In this document: piece by piece, positions 52,651 to 61,747 of the stretch
How positions within the stretch are numbered: the stretch's first letter is position 1
Layout: each line of letters begins with the position of its first letter
Translations under genes and position numbers: made by a program
Origin: JAFDWI01 sp963764215
GTDB lineage: Bacteria; Actinomycetota; Acidimicrobiia; Acidimicrobiales; Iamiaceae
Direction of reading: 5' to 3'
Length of the DNA: 64,000 bases
Assembly (NCBI GenBank): GCA_963764215.1
Contig: CAVXRS010000006.1
Coordinates: 1-64,000 of the forward strand
Notes under the pieces: model-generated
Told to the model about the DNA's origin: nothing
Databases searched by the model: none
Seen by the model: the letters and a program-made list of their open reading frames with translations, nothing else

Positions 52651-54454
52651 TCAGATCTCCACCACCTCGACGCGTGCCGGTGTCCCGACGGTCATCGGCA
52701 CTGGGGAGCAGCGGTCGGATGAACTCCGCGATGTCATCGGCGACGTCGCTGGGGGTGTCGCCCAGGAGCGCTTCGTCGATCACCAGGGTGGGCCGCGAGA
52801 CATCCCGTTCCTCGCCTGTTGCTCCTCGGAGATCGACGGGCAACAGCACCACGATCGCGTCGGTCCGATCCGCATAGTCGTCGGCCAGGGATTGGGCGAC
52901 GTGGGCACCCGTGCCGAGTCCGACGAAGGTCGCGGTCGGCAGCTCCAGGTGGCGGAGCAGTCCGAGGACGGCGTCGATGACGGCCGCCTCGCCGTTCCAA
53001 CGGGCTGCGTCGAGCCGGGGGATGATCGCGCGGAACCCGTCCGCGGCCAACGCAACCGACATGTCGTGCCACTGGTCGCCGGTGCGCCGGTCGTGGTCGC
53101 CGATCAGGATCACCGGCGCGCCGAGTCCCTGCTCGCGGTAGGGCACCGAGAGCTCCCCCACCTCGGCGACTGAAGACTCGACCGGGTACAGCACCTCGGC
53201 TTCGATCACCGGCACCTGGCCGGTGGTCGGCCCCAGCGACGAGGGTGCCAGGCTGAATGCGGCACGTGCGGCCTCGGCCGCAGCGGAGCGGCGGGTGATG
53301 CGGTAGGCGGCATAGGCGCCCACCACGACGTACGCACCGGCGAGCACTCCGAACATCGAACCCGGGGAGACGAGACCGATCGCCACGCTGCCCACGATCG
53401 GGCCGACGATCGCGCCGAGCCCGTTCAAGAGCACCAGGTGGGCTCCGGCGGCGGTGATCCGCTCGGCGTCCAGGTAGTCGTTGAGGTGCGCGACGCTGAG
53501 CGAGTAGATGGGGAAGCCGGCTCCGCCGGCGATGGTGGTCAACGCGATGAGGACCAACCGACGATCGGTGGACACCTGGGAAGCGGCGAGCGCGGCGATG
53601 GCGGCGGCGGTGGCGACGACGACGATGACGACACGACGGTCGATGAGGTCCGACCAACGTCCGAGCGGAAATTGCAGGACGATCCCTCCGGCGAGCGCGG
53701 CGGCGACAAGTGCCGCGGTCGCGGCGACGTTGAAGCCCGCCTCGGTGGCGTAGACGACCCCGGCGGAGAGGATCCCGGCGGTGGTGAAGCCACTGATGAA
53801 GGTACCGACCACGGCCAGGGGCGCGGCCCGGGTGACCTGGCGGATCGTGATCGGGGCGGGTTCGGGGCGGGGCGGGTTCGGAAACACCGCCAGCGACACC
53901 GGCACGACCGACAACGACACGAGCACCGCGGCAAGGATGAAGGGCCGGAAGCCGTGGAATCCGACGATGCCGTAGAGGATCTGTCCTGCCAGCTCGGCGG
54001 CGCTGACCGTGATCATGTAGGCCGCGAACAGCCCGCCCCGGGTGCGGTTGGTGGCCACCCCGTTCATCCAGGTCTCGCACACCACGTACAGCGCCGAGAT
54101 GCACATTCCGACCACGAAGCGCAGCAGGATCCAGGTGGTCACGTCGATGAACACGACCTGCACCAGCACCGCCGCGGAGGCCAGCGCCGCCAGTCCGGCG
54201 AAGACCCGGACGTGGCCGACCCGGTCGATCGCCGGTGGTGCGAACCGGGACCCGGCGATGAAGCCGACGTAGTAGCCGGCGAGGATCACCCCGACGAGGC
54301 TGGGTCGGAATCCCTCGAATCCCGCGCGCGCACCGATGAGCGTGGCGGCCAGGCCCCCTCCGCAGAGCAGCAGCGCGATGCTCACCAACAGGGGCGCGGC
54401 GTCTCTGAGTGCGCCACCGATACCTCGGCCAGCGGGTTCGACGACGCCGGTCAC
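52651..54454 (-). CDS. MFS transporter fused to a nucleophile-less alpha/beta-hydrolase domain
   Basis: Residues 1-395 are a twelve-helix MFS protein (LLVSIALLLCGGGLAATLIG, GVILAGYYVGFIAGSRFAPPAIDRVGHVRVF, GPIVGSVAIGLVSPGSMFG), similar to the YcaD group. After a linker (IEAEVLYPVESSVAE) comes an alpha/beta-hydrolase-like domain of about 180 residues (SVPYREQGLGAPVILIGDHDRRTGDQWHDMSVALAADGFRAII). Its nucleophile elbow reads VGLGTGAH, so the expected Ser is Gly. Near 52705 the frame slips; the likely end is PARVEVVEI-stop at 52651. The frame open beyond this is antisense to terC. The start is GTG 54454. Confidence 0.82.
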
Positions 54455-54606
54455 CGGCAAAGACTACGGCCGGGCGACTCGACGGCGTCCAGCGCGTTCA
54501 GCGTTCTCCGTCACCGGCCGGGTCCGAATGGGACCATGGCCTCTGGCCAAGGTGGTGCGGTCACTGCACACTTCGAGTTCGAGCACGATGAAGGTGGCCG
54601 CCCCAC

Positions 54607-54870
54607 ATGATCCCGAACGAACGCAGTTCCGCACCGGACGATACGGGCCCGGGGGCCGACGGCGATCTCGCGGAGCTCGCGCACCCCGCGGCACGGCTGC
54701 TGCGGGATCTGCGAACGAGCCGGAACGGTCTGGCGGAGCGGGAAGTGGCCCGACGCCAGGAGCACTACGGGCCGAACGAGCTCACCCGCCAGGCAGGTTC
54801 GAGCAGGTGGAAGTCGCTCGGCCGCCAGTTCACCCACCCGCTGGCGCTGCTGCTCCTGGGCGCTGCGGGG
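54607..54870 (+). pseudogene. Truncated P-type cation ATPase (N-terminal fragment)
   Basis: About 88 codons match the cation-ATPase N-terminal domain: LLRDLRTSRNGLAEREVARRQEHYGPNELTRQAGSSRWKSLGRQFTHPLALLLLGAA, ending in the first membrane helix. After that the homology stops and no DKTGT phosphorylation motif is present anywhere nearby. The start is ATG 54607. The rest of the gene has been deleted. Confidence 0.75.
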
Positions 54871-55054
54871 CGCCCGCCGAGGTGTTCACGGGCATCTGGG
54901 AGCTGGCCGGCTCGGTCCTGTCACCGGCCGACCTCGACGCGCTCGGCATCCCGGCTCGGCATCGACGGCGCCTGACCATCCTGCGGCGGCGCCGCTTCGC
55001 GACCGCCGGTCGACCTGATCCTGGCCGGCCAACCTCAAGCGCTGCACCTCGGCG
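54871..55054. other. Unrecognised remnant between two gene fragments
   Basis: Plus-strand codons here can be read as EVFTGIWELAGSVLSPADLD.. then a Pro/Arg-rich tail, which looks like part of a protein I cannot place. No intact gene, RNA or repeat is seen. The segment joins the broken P-type ATPase to the broken DUF4143 gene and probably marks a deletion junction. Confidence 0.4.
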
Positions 55055-55480
55055 TCAAGTGGCTGCGACGGCCAACCAGAGTGCGGCGATCGGGAGCGCG
55101 ACGACCTGGTCCGCCAGGGCGAACGAAGAGGGCCCGGTGTGGAAGACCACGCCCGCCAGGAACCGCTCGCCGAGGCGGTCCCGCAGCCACTCGAGGTGCG
55201 CGGCATCACCACGGTTCGGTGCTGCCGTCGCCTTGACCTCGATCGCCACGACCTGGCCCATGCCGAACTCGGCCAGCAGGTCGATCTCGTGGCGCCCGTT
55301 CTTCTCGCGCACGTGGAACAGGCGGGGTCGCCCCGCGCTCGCCGCGAGCTCCGGCCGGAGCTGAGCGGCGACGAAGGTGTCGAGAAGCCGCCCGAGCAGG
55401 TCGCCATCGCGCAGCACACCGTCGAGATCGATCCTCAGTGCCGCGCCGACGAGCGAAGGATCGGTGACATAGCGCCGCTC
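55055..55480 (-). pseudogene. C-terminal fragment of an AAA/DUF4143 ATPase
   Basis: The open stretch runs RRYVTDPSLVGAALRIDLDG.. then LRDGDLLGRLLDTFVAAQLRPEL, FHVREKNGRHEIDLLAEFG, VVAIEVKATA and VVALPIAALWLAVAAT. This is the nuclease-like C-terminal half (DUF4143) of predicted ATPases often found with mobile or defence genes. The AAA part with Walker motifs is missing; an in-frame TAG lies at 55481-55483. Intact homologues are about 400 residues. Confidence 0.75.
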
Positions 55481-55482
55481 CT

Positions 55483-55521
55483 ACTCCCTATTTGGACCAC
55501 ACTTGACTACCTATATGGACC
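55483..55521 (-). promoter_or_regulatory. Direct repeats upstream of the DUF4143 fragment
   Basis: On the minus strand GGTCCATATAGGTAGT and GGTCCAAATAGGGAGT occur as a 16-bp direct repeat with a 23-bp period (plus-strand 55483-55498 and 55506-55521). Such iterons directly before a broken gene suggest a retained autoregulatory promoter, brought next to the C-terminal fragment by deletion of the first half of the gene. Confidence 0.5.
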
Positions 55522-55577
55522 GTTTCTTGCTCCCCATCTCGACCAACCGGATGGGCCCCATCCTCCCGCACAGCCGT

Positions 55578-57138
55578 TCACACCTCCGGTGATCCGCCCC
55601 AGCCGCCGCCGCCAGGCGTGAGCATCCGCAGGACGTCGCCGGACTTGAGTTGGATCGTGCACTTGTCGGGCAGGCGCTCGGCCCGGCTCTCGTCCCCGCC
55701 GGGCAGCAGCCAGTTCTCCCCCACCGCACCGGGCTCGCCGCCGGCCAGGCCCCACGGCTGGGAGACCCGCCGTTCGGTGATCAACGACACCGTCGCGTCG
55801 GTCAGCACTTCCAGGTCGCGCTCGATCCCCTCACCACCCGGGGCGGAGCCCGCGCCGCCGCTGCCCCGCCGCAGGCGCTGGCGCAGCACCCGCAGCGGGA
55901 ACGCCCGCTCGAGCGCCTCGATGGGCGTGTTCTTCGTGTTGGTCATCACCGTGTGGACCCCGCTCATGCCCTTCGCCCAGGGGCGCCCACCCTGCCCGCC
56001 GCCGACCGTCTCGTAGTAGACCCACGGCTCGCCGTCGTCGGTCGTCCCGCCGATCAGCACGTTGTTCATGGTCCCCTGCGACGCGGCACCGACGAAGTCC
56101 GGGCGCATCTCCGCCAGCGCGCCGAGGCACAGGTCGGCGACCCGTTGGCTCACCTCGACGTTGCCGGCGCCCACCGCGACCGGCGGTTGCGCGTGCACGA
56201 TCGTCCCCGGTGGCGCGACGACCCGCACCGGGCGGAGCACCCCGCCGTTGGAGGGCAGGGTCGGGTCGATCGCGGAGCGCAGCGCGAACACGACCGCGCT
56301 CACGGTGACGGCTTCGACCGCGTTCACGTTGCCGGGACGCTGGCCGTCGGTGCCGGTGAAATCGACCGTCACCGAGTCCCCCGAGATCGTGATCGCAACG
56401 CGGATGTGCGACGCGACCTGCTGCGAGGGCTCGGGACCGAACGAGTCGACGACGTCGGCGAAGGTCCACGACCCGTCGGCCAACGCGCGCCAACGCGGCG
56501 CGCATCCGCCGCTCGCCGTAGTCGAGCACCTCCTCGAACGGCGCCGACGCCAGCGCCCGCAGGCGCTCGACGCCGACCCGGTTGGCGCCGAGCTGGGCGT
56601 CGAGGTCGCCGGCGCGTTCGGTGGGCGTGCGCGAGTTCGCGAGCAGGATGGCTCGCACCGACGCCGTCAGCGGCACCGGCGGGAGCCGCAGCCCTTCCTG
56701 GTAGATCTCGGTCGCGCCGGCCGGCATCGAACCGGGCGCGGCGCCCCCGACATCGGCATGGTGGGCACGGTTGGCCACCCACCCGACCAGGCGGGGGCCG
56801 TCGAAGCACGGCGCGACCACCGTGACGTCGTTGAGGTGCGTTCCCCCGGCGAACGGGTCGTTCACGACGTACTGCTCACCCGGTGCCACCGCGTCGCCGA
56901 CCGCCGCGATCACGGCCCGCACCGACGCCGGCATCGAGCCGAGGTGGACGGGGATGTGCTCGGCCTGGGCGAGCAGCTCGCCGTCGACGGTGAACAACGC
57001 CGCCGAGCAGTCGGCGCGCTCTTTGATGTTGGGGCTGAACGCGGCGCGACGCAGCACGTCGCCCATCTCCTCGGCGACGCCCTCCAGGCGCGACACCAGC
57101 ACCTGGAGATCCGCGGGGTCGAGCCCGGCACCGGTCAC
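55578..57138 (-). CDS. hyuB: Hydantoinase B / N-methylhydantoinase-oxoprolinase beta subunit, one frameshift
   Basis: About 520 codons. Early part: LQVLVSRLEGVAEEMGDVLRRAAFSPNIKERADCSAALF and VVNDPFAGGTHLNDVTVVAP; the second frame (from about 56480) has VDFTGTDGQRPGNVNAVEAVT, ETVGGGQGGRPWAKGMSGVHTVMTNTKNTPIEALE and a C-terminal TPGGGGWG. This is the HyuB partner for ATP-dependent opening of hydantoin or 5-oxoproline rings. GTG 57138 overlaps the hyuA stop (57135), so the pair is translationally coupled. The last 80 residues are somewhat arginine-rich but keep the family motifs. Confidence 0.88.
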
Positions 57139-58935
57139 GACGCGTCCCTCCGCACCACGAGCGCGCCGGCCTCGCCCGGCTCGGCGCGCCAGCCGGGTGG
57201 GATCCAGATCGTGCAGTCGGGCTCGGCGACGACCGTCGGCCCGGTCGCACCCGAGCGGTCCGCCACCGGCAACGAACCCAGCTCGAGCGGCGCTTCTCGG
57301 CGGGCGACCGCCCGCAACGCGACCACCTCGACCGGGGTGTCCGGCCGTGCGTAACCGTTGCGGCGACGGTGCTCGGAGGAGAACGCCTCGACGGTCGGCA
57401 CCCGCAGCTCGTGGGACTGCCCGGCGTACCGGCAGTCGAGCGCGACCTCGACGTCCACGTCGTCGCCACCCAGCTCGGCCGCCGCCTCAGCGGCCAACGC
57501 AGCGAGCGCCGCCGCGACGCCGGCGTGGTCCAGCGGCGTCGGCCAGCTGCGCACCACCTCGCGCTCGGCGCGGCGAGCACAGCACGCCGACCGCGGAGAA
57601 CACGCCCGCCCGGGCGGGCACGATCACGGTCTCGATGCCGAGCTCGGCAGCGAGGTCGCAGGCGTGCAACGGCCCGGCGCCGCCGAACGCGACCAGCGCG
57701 AGTCCCCGCGGGTCGACACCCCGCTCGACCGAGACGTGGCGCAGGGCCCGCGCCATGTTGGCGTTCACCACGGCGAGGATGCCTTCGGCCGACAGACCGG
57801 CCCGCGCCAGAGCCTGTGCGGCGGCGTCCGCGTCGAGCCGACCGAGTTCGGGGAAGGTGCCGTCGCGGTCGATGCGACCGGCGACGAGGTTCGCGTCCGT
57901 GACCGTCGGCACGGTCCCGCCGCGGCCGTAGCAGGCGGGGCCGGGCACCGCGCCTGCGCTGCGCGGGCCGACGACCAGCGCGCCACCTGCGTCCAGCGAC
58001 GCGATCGAGCCGCCGCCGGCGCCGATGGTGTGCACGTCGAGGCTGGGCAGGCGGATCGGCAGCCCGGCGACGGTGCGTTCCGACGCGGGTTCGGGCCGCC
58101 CGCCCAGGATCAGGCACACGTCCGTGCTCGTCCCGCCCATGTCGAAGCTGAGCGCGTCCGGATGGCCGTTCGCCGCGGCGACCGCCGCCGCGGCCCGCAC
58201 CCCGCCCGCCGGGCCTGAGAGCAGGAGCCGGGCCGGCGTGTCCTTCGACTGCTCGAGCGCCACGAGACCACCCTCGGAGGTGAGCACGAGCACCGTGGGC
58301 GCGAGCCCGCCGAGCGCGTCGAGGTAGCCCCGGCACTGCGGTCGCAGCGAGACGTTCACCGCGGTCGTGACCGTGCGCTCGTACTCCCGGTACTCCGGGC
58401 TCACCTCGCACGACGCCGAGACGTCGAGGTGCGGGTGGCGCTCACGCAGCGCGGCCGCCACCGCCCGCTCGTGTGCCGGGGAGAGGTCGCTGTGCAACAG
58501 CACCACCGCCACCGCCTCCGGTGGCGGCTCGACCGCGGCGAGGTCCGGCAGGCTCGTGAGGTCGAGCGGGACGAGCACCGACCCGTCCGCGTCGAGCCGC
58601 TCGGCGACTTCGAAGCGCAACTCGCGGGGCACGATCGGCTCGGGTCGATCGACGGTGGGGTCGTACAGGCTCGAGCGGTCCTGGCGGGCGATCTCGATCA
58701 CGTCGGCGAGGCCGGCGGTGGTGACGAGCGCGGTGCGCGCACCCGTCCGCTCGAGCAGCGCGTTGGTGGCCACCGTGGTGCCGTGCGCGAGCAGCTCGAC
58801 GCCGCCGTCGAGCTGGGCGAGACCGTCGCGCACCGCCCGGCTCGGGTCGTCGGGCGTGGAGAGGACCTTGGCGATGTTCCCATCCGCGTCGACCAGGTCG
58901 GTGAAGGTGCCGCCCGTGTCACTGCCCACGTCCAT
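57135..58935 (-). CDS. hyuA: Hydantoinase A / N-methylhydantoinase-oxoprolinase alpha subunit, one frameshift
   Basis: ASKHA-fold ATPase subunit of about 600 codons. It opens VGSDTGGTFTDLVDADG (phosphate 1 loop), then HGTTVATNALLERTGARTALVTTAG, LSGPAGGVRAAAAVAAANG, LSFDMGGTSTDVCLI (phosphate 2), GAGGGSIASLDAGGALVVGPRSAGAVPGPACYGRGG and AFGGAGPLHACDLAAELG. The frame changes near 57560 and the C-terminal beta domain follows (VRSWPTPLDHAGVAAALAAL.., then PPGWRAEPGEAGALVVRR). Start ATG 58935. Works with hyuB; the precise cyclic-amide substrate is unknown. Confidence 0.9.
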
Positions 58936-59028
58936 GTCGACACCGTAGGCGGGCGCGGTCGCGTGGTCAGCGGGAGTAGTGGTCCCACCGACGCCCGCCG
59001 ATCACCTGGCCACCGCTCGTGGAGGTCG

Positions 59029-59376
59029 TCAGGTGGGGGTGTCGCCCCGAACGGTCCCTTCGATCAGCATCTGCACCGCATCGGCGAGCAGACCGAGGTC
59101 GTGGTCGACGACGTCCTGGACCAGGGCGTGGTCGGTATCGAAGTAGCGATGGGCGAGGTGGTCACGCATGCGGGCGATCTCCTTCCAAGGGACGCCCTTT
59201 GCCTTGCCCAAGAGGTCGGGATCGACGTTCTTGACGGCTTCGCCGATCTCGATGAGTCTGACGCGGACGGCATCGTAGACGAGTCCATCGCGCAGGTCAC
59301 CACGGGTCAGATGGCTGCGAATCACGTCGATGGCCTCAACGATGTCGTTCAGGCGAGCCTCGTCCTGGGGGCTCAA
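59029..59376 (-). CDS. hepT: HepT-like toxin (DUF86)
   Basis: 115-residue HEPN-fold RNase toxin. The active motif RX4HXY is complete in RDHLAHRY near residue 72, and the protein has the usual all-helical pattern (RLNDIVEAIDVIRSHL, VRLIEIGEAVKNV). Its ATG overlaps the stop of the nucleotidyltransferase gene by four bases, the typical antitoxin-first operon. In characterised systems the partner MntA adds AMP residues to the Tyr of this motif and so silences the RNase. Confidence 0.92.
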   Translation of the reverse strand: MSPQDEARLNDIVEAIDVIRSHLTRGDLRDGLVYDAVRVRLIEIGEAVKNVDPDLLGKAKGVPWKEIARMRDHLAHRYFDTDHALVQDVVDHDLGLLADAVQMLIEGTVRGDTPT

Positions 59377-59681
59377 AGCGACACGGCCTCGGCCAGCACC
59401 TCTTCTCGCAGGCGTTCACGCAGCGATGTCGGCGTGCCGACATCGACTTCGACGCCCAGCGCTGCTTCGAGCTCGACCCCGATCGAGAGGATCTCGATCG
59501 GTCGGGCATCCGGCTCGAGCTCGACGAGAAAGTCGATGTCGCTGCCCGGCCGTTCCTCACCCCGGGCGACCGACCCGAAGATGGCTACGGACCGCCCGTG
59601 ATGGCGCGCGACGATCGCCTTTATCTCGTCCCGATGGACGTTCACCAGGTCCCGCAGCGGTCGCGTCGCGACATCCGACAT
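59373..59681 (-). CDS. mntA: MntA-like antitoxin (minimal nucleotidyltransferase)
   Basis: 102 residues. The nucleotidyltransferase signature GSX10DXD is complete: FGSVARGEERPGSDIDFLVE near residues 36-51. This is the short MNT type paired with HepT. It precedes and overlaps hepT. It lies about 200 bp from tRNA-Arg, a frequent location for acquired toxin-antitoxin modules. The gap to the tRNA contains a 7-bp inverted repeat GAGGCGG...CCGCCTC but no gene. Confidence 0.92.
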   Translation of the reverse strand: MSDVATRPLRDLVNVHRDEIKAIVARHHGRSVAIFGSVARGEERPGSDIDFLVELEPDARPIEILSIGVELEAALGVEVDVGTPTSLRERLREEVLAEAVSL

Positions 59682-59882
59682 GCCCCCAGCCTACGACTCG
59701 CGCCCATCCCGCGGGGGCCCGACACAGCGAGGGGATACCTTGACGTGTTTCGCGTTGAACCCTTCCTCGCACAGGCCACGGCAACTTCATCGACGAGGGG
59801 CCAACGAGTTGAGCCGATCTCAGGGGGCGCACGAGGCGGCTCCCGTGTCCGGAAACCGCCTCTGAACAGCGCATCTGTGCAG

Positions 59883-59956
59883 CGCGCTCGGAGGGACTCG
59901 AACCCCCAACCTTCTGATCCGTAGTCAGATGCTCTCTCCAATTGAGCTACGAGCGC
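59883..59956 (-). tRNA. tRNA-Arg (anticodon ACG)
   Basis: The minus strand folds as a 74-nt tRNA: acceptor GCGCTCG/CGAGCGC, D-arm TAGCTCAATTGGAGAGAGCA, anticodon stem TCTGA/TCAGA with loop CTACGGA (anticodon ACG, read with inosine), and T-arm GGGGGTTCGAGTCCCTC. CCA is not encoded. It sits between the MntA-HepT module and the DJ-1/PfpI gene. Confidence 0.95.
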
Positions 59957-60045
59957 AGGGAGACACTCATGTTACGAGATCGACTGCCGCGGGCGAAACA
60001 GGTGCCGATTCGACCCCGGGCCGCGGCGGTTCGAAGCCCGTCGGA

Positions 60046-60678
60046 TCAGGTGTCGACCAGCCCGCGCAACGCCGCGAACGGGTCCCACGCCGGGTCACGG
60101 TGCCAGTCGTACTCGATCTGGTTCGCGAGATCCACCGCGACCGTCGCACCGTGCAGGTCGGCGATCAGCGCCAAGGTCATGTCGATGCCCGCGGCCACCC
60201 CGGCCGACGTCCACCGGTCGCGGTCCGCGACCCAACGTGCCTGGGGAACCCACTCGACCCGTGGGCCCTGTTCGACGACCCAGGCGAACGACAGCTTGTT
60301 GGACGTCGCCCGATACCCGTCGAGCAGTCCCGCCGCGGCGAGCAGTCCCGCACCGGTACAGACCGACACGACCCGGGACGCCGGCGCAGCAAGATCGGCC
60401 AGCCATGCCAGAAACGTCGCATCGCGCGCCAGAGCCCGGGTTCCCTGGCCCCCCGGTACCAACACGATGTCGACGTCGCCGGCTTCCGCGAACCCACGTT
60501 CGGCGTGCAGTGCAGGCCCCTGCGCGCTCGGAACCGGCCCGGAGTGCGGGCCCAGCAACCGCAACGTGAACAGCTCCGGCAGCTTGCCCAGACACTCCAG
60601 GGGTCCGGTGACATCCAACAGTTCGAAGTCGTCGAAGAGCACAACTCCGACGGTTCGTGGCAGCGCGTGATCATCCAT
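60046..60678 (-). CDS. DJ-1/PfpI family protein (isonitrile-hydratase-like)
   Basis: 210 residues of the class I glutamine-amidotransferase-like fold: TVGVVLFDDFELLDVTGPLECLG, VDIVLVPGGQGTRAL, the nucleophile elbow VVSVCTGAGLLAAAGLLDG with Cys near residue 107, and TSAGVAAGIDMTLALIADLHG. A free-standing protein without the AraC helix-turn-helix seen in related regulators. Could hydrate isonitriles or act on reactive carbonyls. Start ATG 60678; divergent from the dehalogenase. Confidence 0.9.
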   Translation of the reverse strand: MDDHALPRTVGVVLFDDFELLDVTGPLECLGKLPELFTLRLLGPHSGPVPSAQGPALHAERGFAEAGDVDIVLVPGGQGTRALARDATFLAWLADLAAPASRVVSVCTGAGLLAAAGLLDGYRATSNKLSFAWVVEQGPRVEWVPQARWVADRDRWTSAGVAAGIDMTLALIADLHGATVAVDLANQIEYDWHRDPAWDPFAALRGLVDT

Positions 60679-60744
60679 CGACGCATCCTGGCAAACGGCG
60701 ACACCACCAGCTGCGCTGATTTTCGCGCTCGAACCACCAAGCTA

Positions 60745-60780
60745 CTGACAGCACCACTCGCAATACCTAGGATGGTCCAC
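60745..60780 (+). promoter_or_regulatory. Leaderless promoter of the haloalkane dehalogenase
   Basis: -35 CTGACA (60745-60750), a 17-bp spacer and -10 TAGGAT (60768-60773), then 7 nt to ATG 60781. Together with the imuA promoter it is the clearest full promoter of the leaderless type in the window. Confidence 0.75.
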
Positions 60781-61722
60781 ATGGAGATCCTGCGCACGCC
60801 CGACGAACAATTCATCGACCTGCCCGACTTCCCCTTCGCCCCGCACTACGTCGACGTTCCCGTCGACGCCGCCGGCGAAGGCATCGACGGAGTCGACCCA
60901 GGCGACACGCTGCGCGTCCACTACCTGGACGAAGGCCCGGCCGACGGCCCGGTGGTGCTGCTCATGCACGGCGAACCGTCCTGGTCGTTCCTCTACCGCC
61001 ACATGATCCCGGTGCTCACCGCCGCCGGGCTGCACTGCATCGCCCCCGACCTGGTCGGCCTCGGCCGCTCCGACAAGCCCGCCGAACAGACCGACCACAC
61101 CTTCGCCCGCCACGTCGCCTGGATGCGCGCGGCGCTGTTCGACACCCTCGACCTGACCGACATCACCCTCGTCTGCCAGGACTGGGGCAGCCTCATCGGT
61201 CTCCGCCTCGTCGGGGAGCACCCCGACCGCTTCGCCCGCCTCGTGGTCGCCAACGGCGGTCTGCCCACCGGTGACCAGAAGATGTCCGAGGCGTTCCTCA
61301 ACTGGCAGAACTTCGCCAAGACCACCGAGCATTTCCCCGTCGGCGCGATCGTCAACGGCGGGTGCACCACCGATCTGTCGCCCGAGGTCATCGCCGCGTA
61401 CGACGCCCCCTACCCCGACGACGCGCTCACCGCCGCGGTCCGCATCTTCCCCGCGCTGGTGCCCACCTCACCCGACGACCCGGCCGCGCCCACGAACCGC
61501 GCCGCGTGGGCCGTGCTGGAGACCTTCGACCGACCGACCCTGACCGCGTTCAGCGACTCGGACCCGATCACCGCCGGCACGTTCAAGCCGATCCGGGAAC
61601 GCATCCCGGGCGCGCAGGGACAACCGCACACCACCATCGAAGGTGGCGGACATTTCCTGCAGGAAGATCGAGGGCCCGAACTGGCCAAGGTCGTCGCCGA
61701 CTTCATCGCCGCCACGTCCTGA
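60781..61722 (+). CDS. Haloalkane dehalogenase (HLD-I type alpha/beta-hydrolase)
   Basis: 313 residues. Oxyanion and halide site HGEPSWSFLYRHM with the halide-stabilising Trp, nucleophile Asp in LVCQDWGSLIGLR near residue 134 (where esterases have Ser), acid Asp in FSDSDPITAG and catalytic His in GGGHFLQEDRG. The N-terminus DEQFIDLPDFPFAPHYVDV is that of the DhlA/DhmA subfamily. It would convert haloalkanes to alcohols plus halide with water only. Intact; upstream leaderless promoter. Physiological substrate unknown. Confidence 0.93.
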   Translation: MEILRTPDEQFIDLPDFPFAPHYVDVPVDAAGEGIDGVDPGDTLRVHYLDEGPADGPVVLLMHGEPSWSFLYRHMIPVLTAAGLHCIAPDLVGLGRSDKPAEQTDHTFARHVAWMRAALFDTLDLTDITLVCQDWGSLIGLRLVGEHPDRFARLVVANGGLPTGDQKMSEAFLNWQNFAKTTEHFPVGAIVNGGCTTDLSPEVIAAYDAPYPDDALTAAVRIFPALVPTSPDDPAAPTNRAAWAVLETFDRPTLTAFSDSDPITAGTFKPIRERIPGAQGQPHTTIEGGGHFLQEDRGPELAKVVADFIAATS

Positions 61723-61747
61723 ATCACCACTCGGTAGGGTTCGACCG

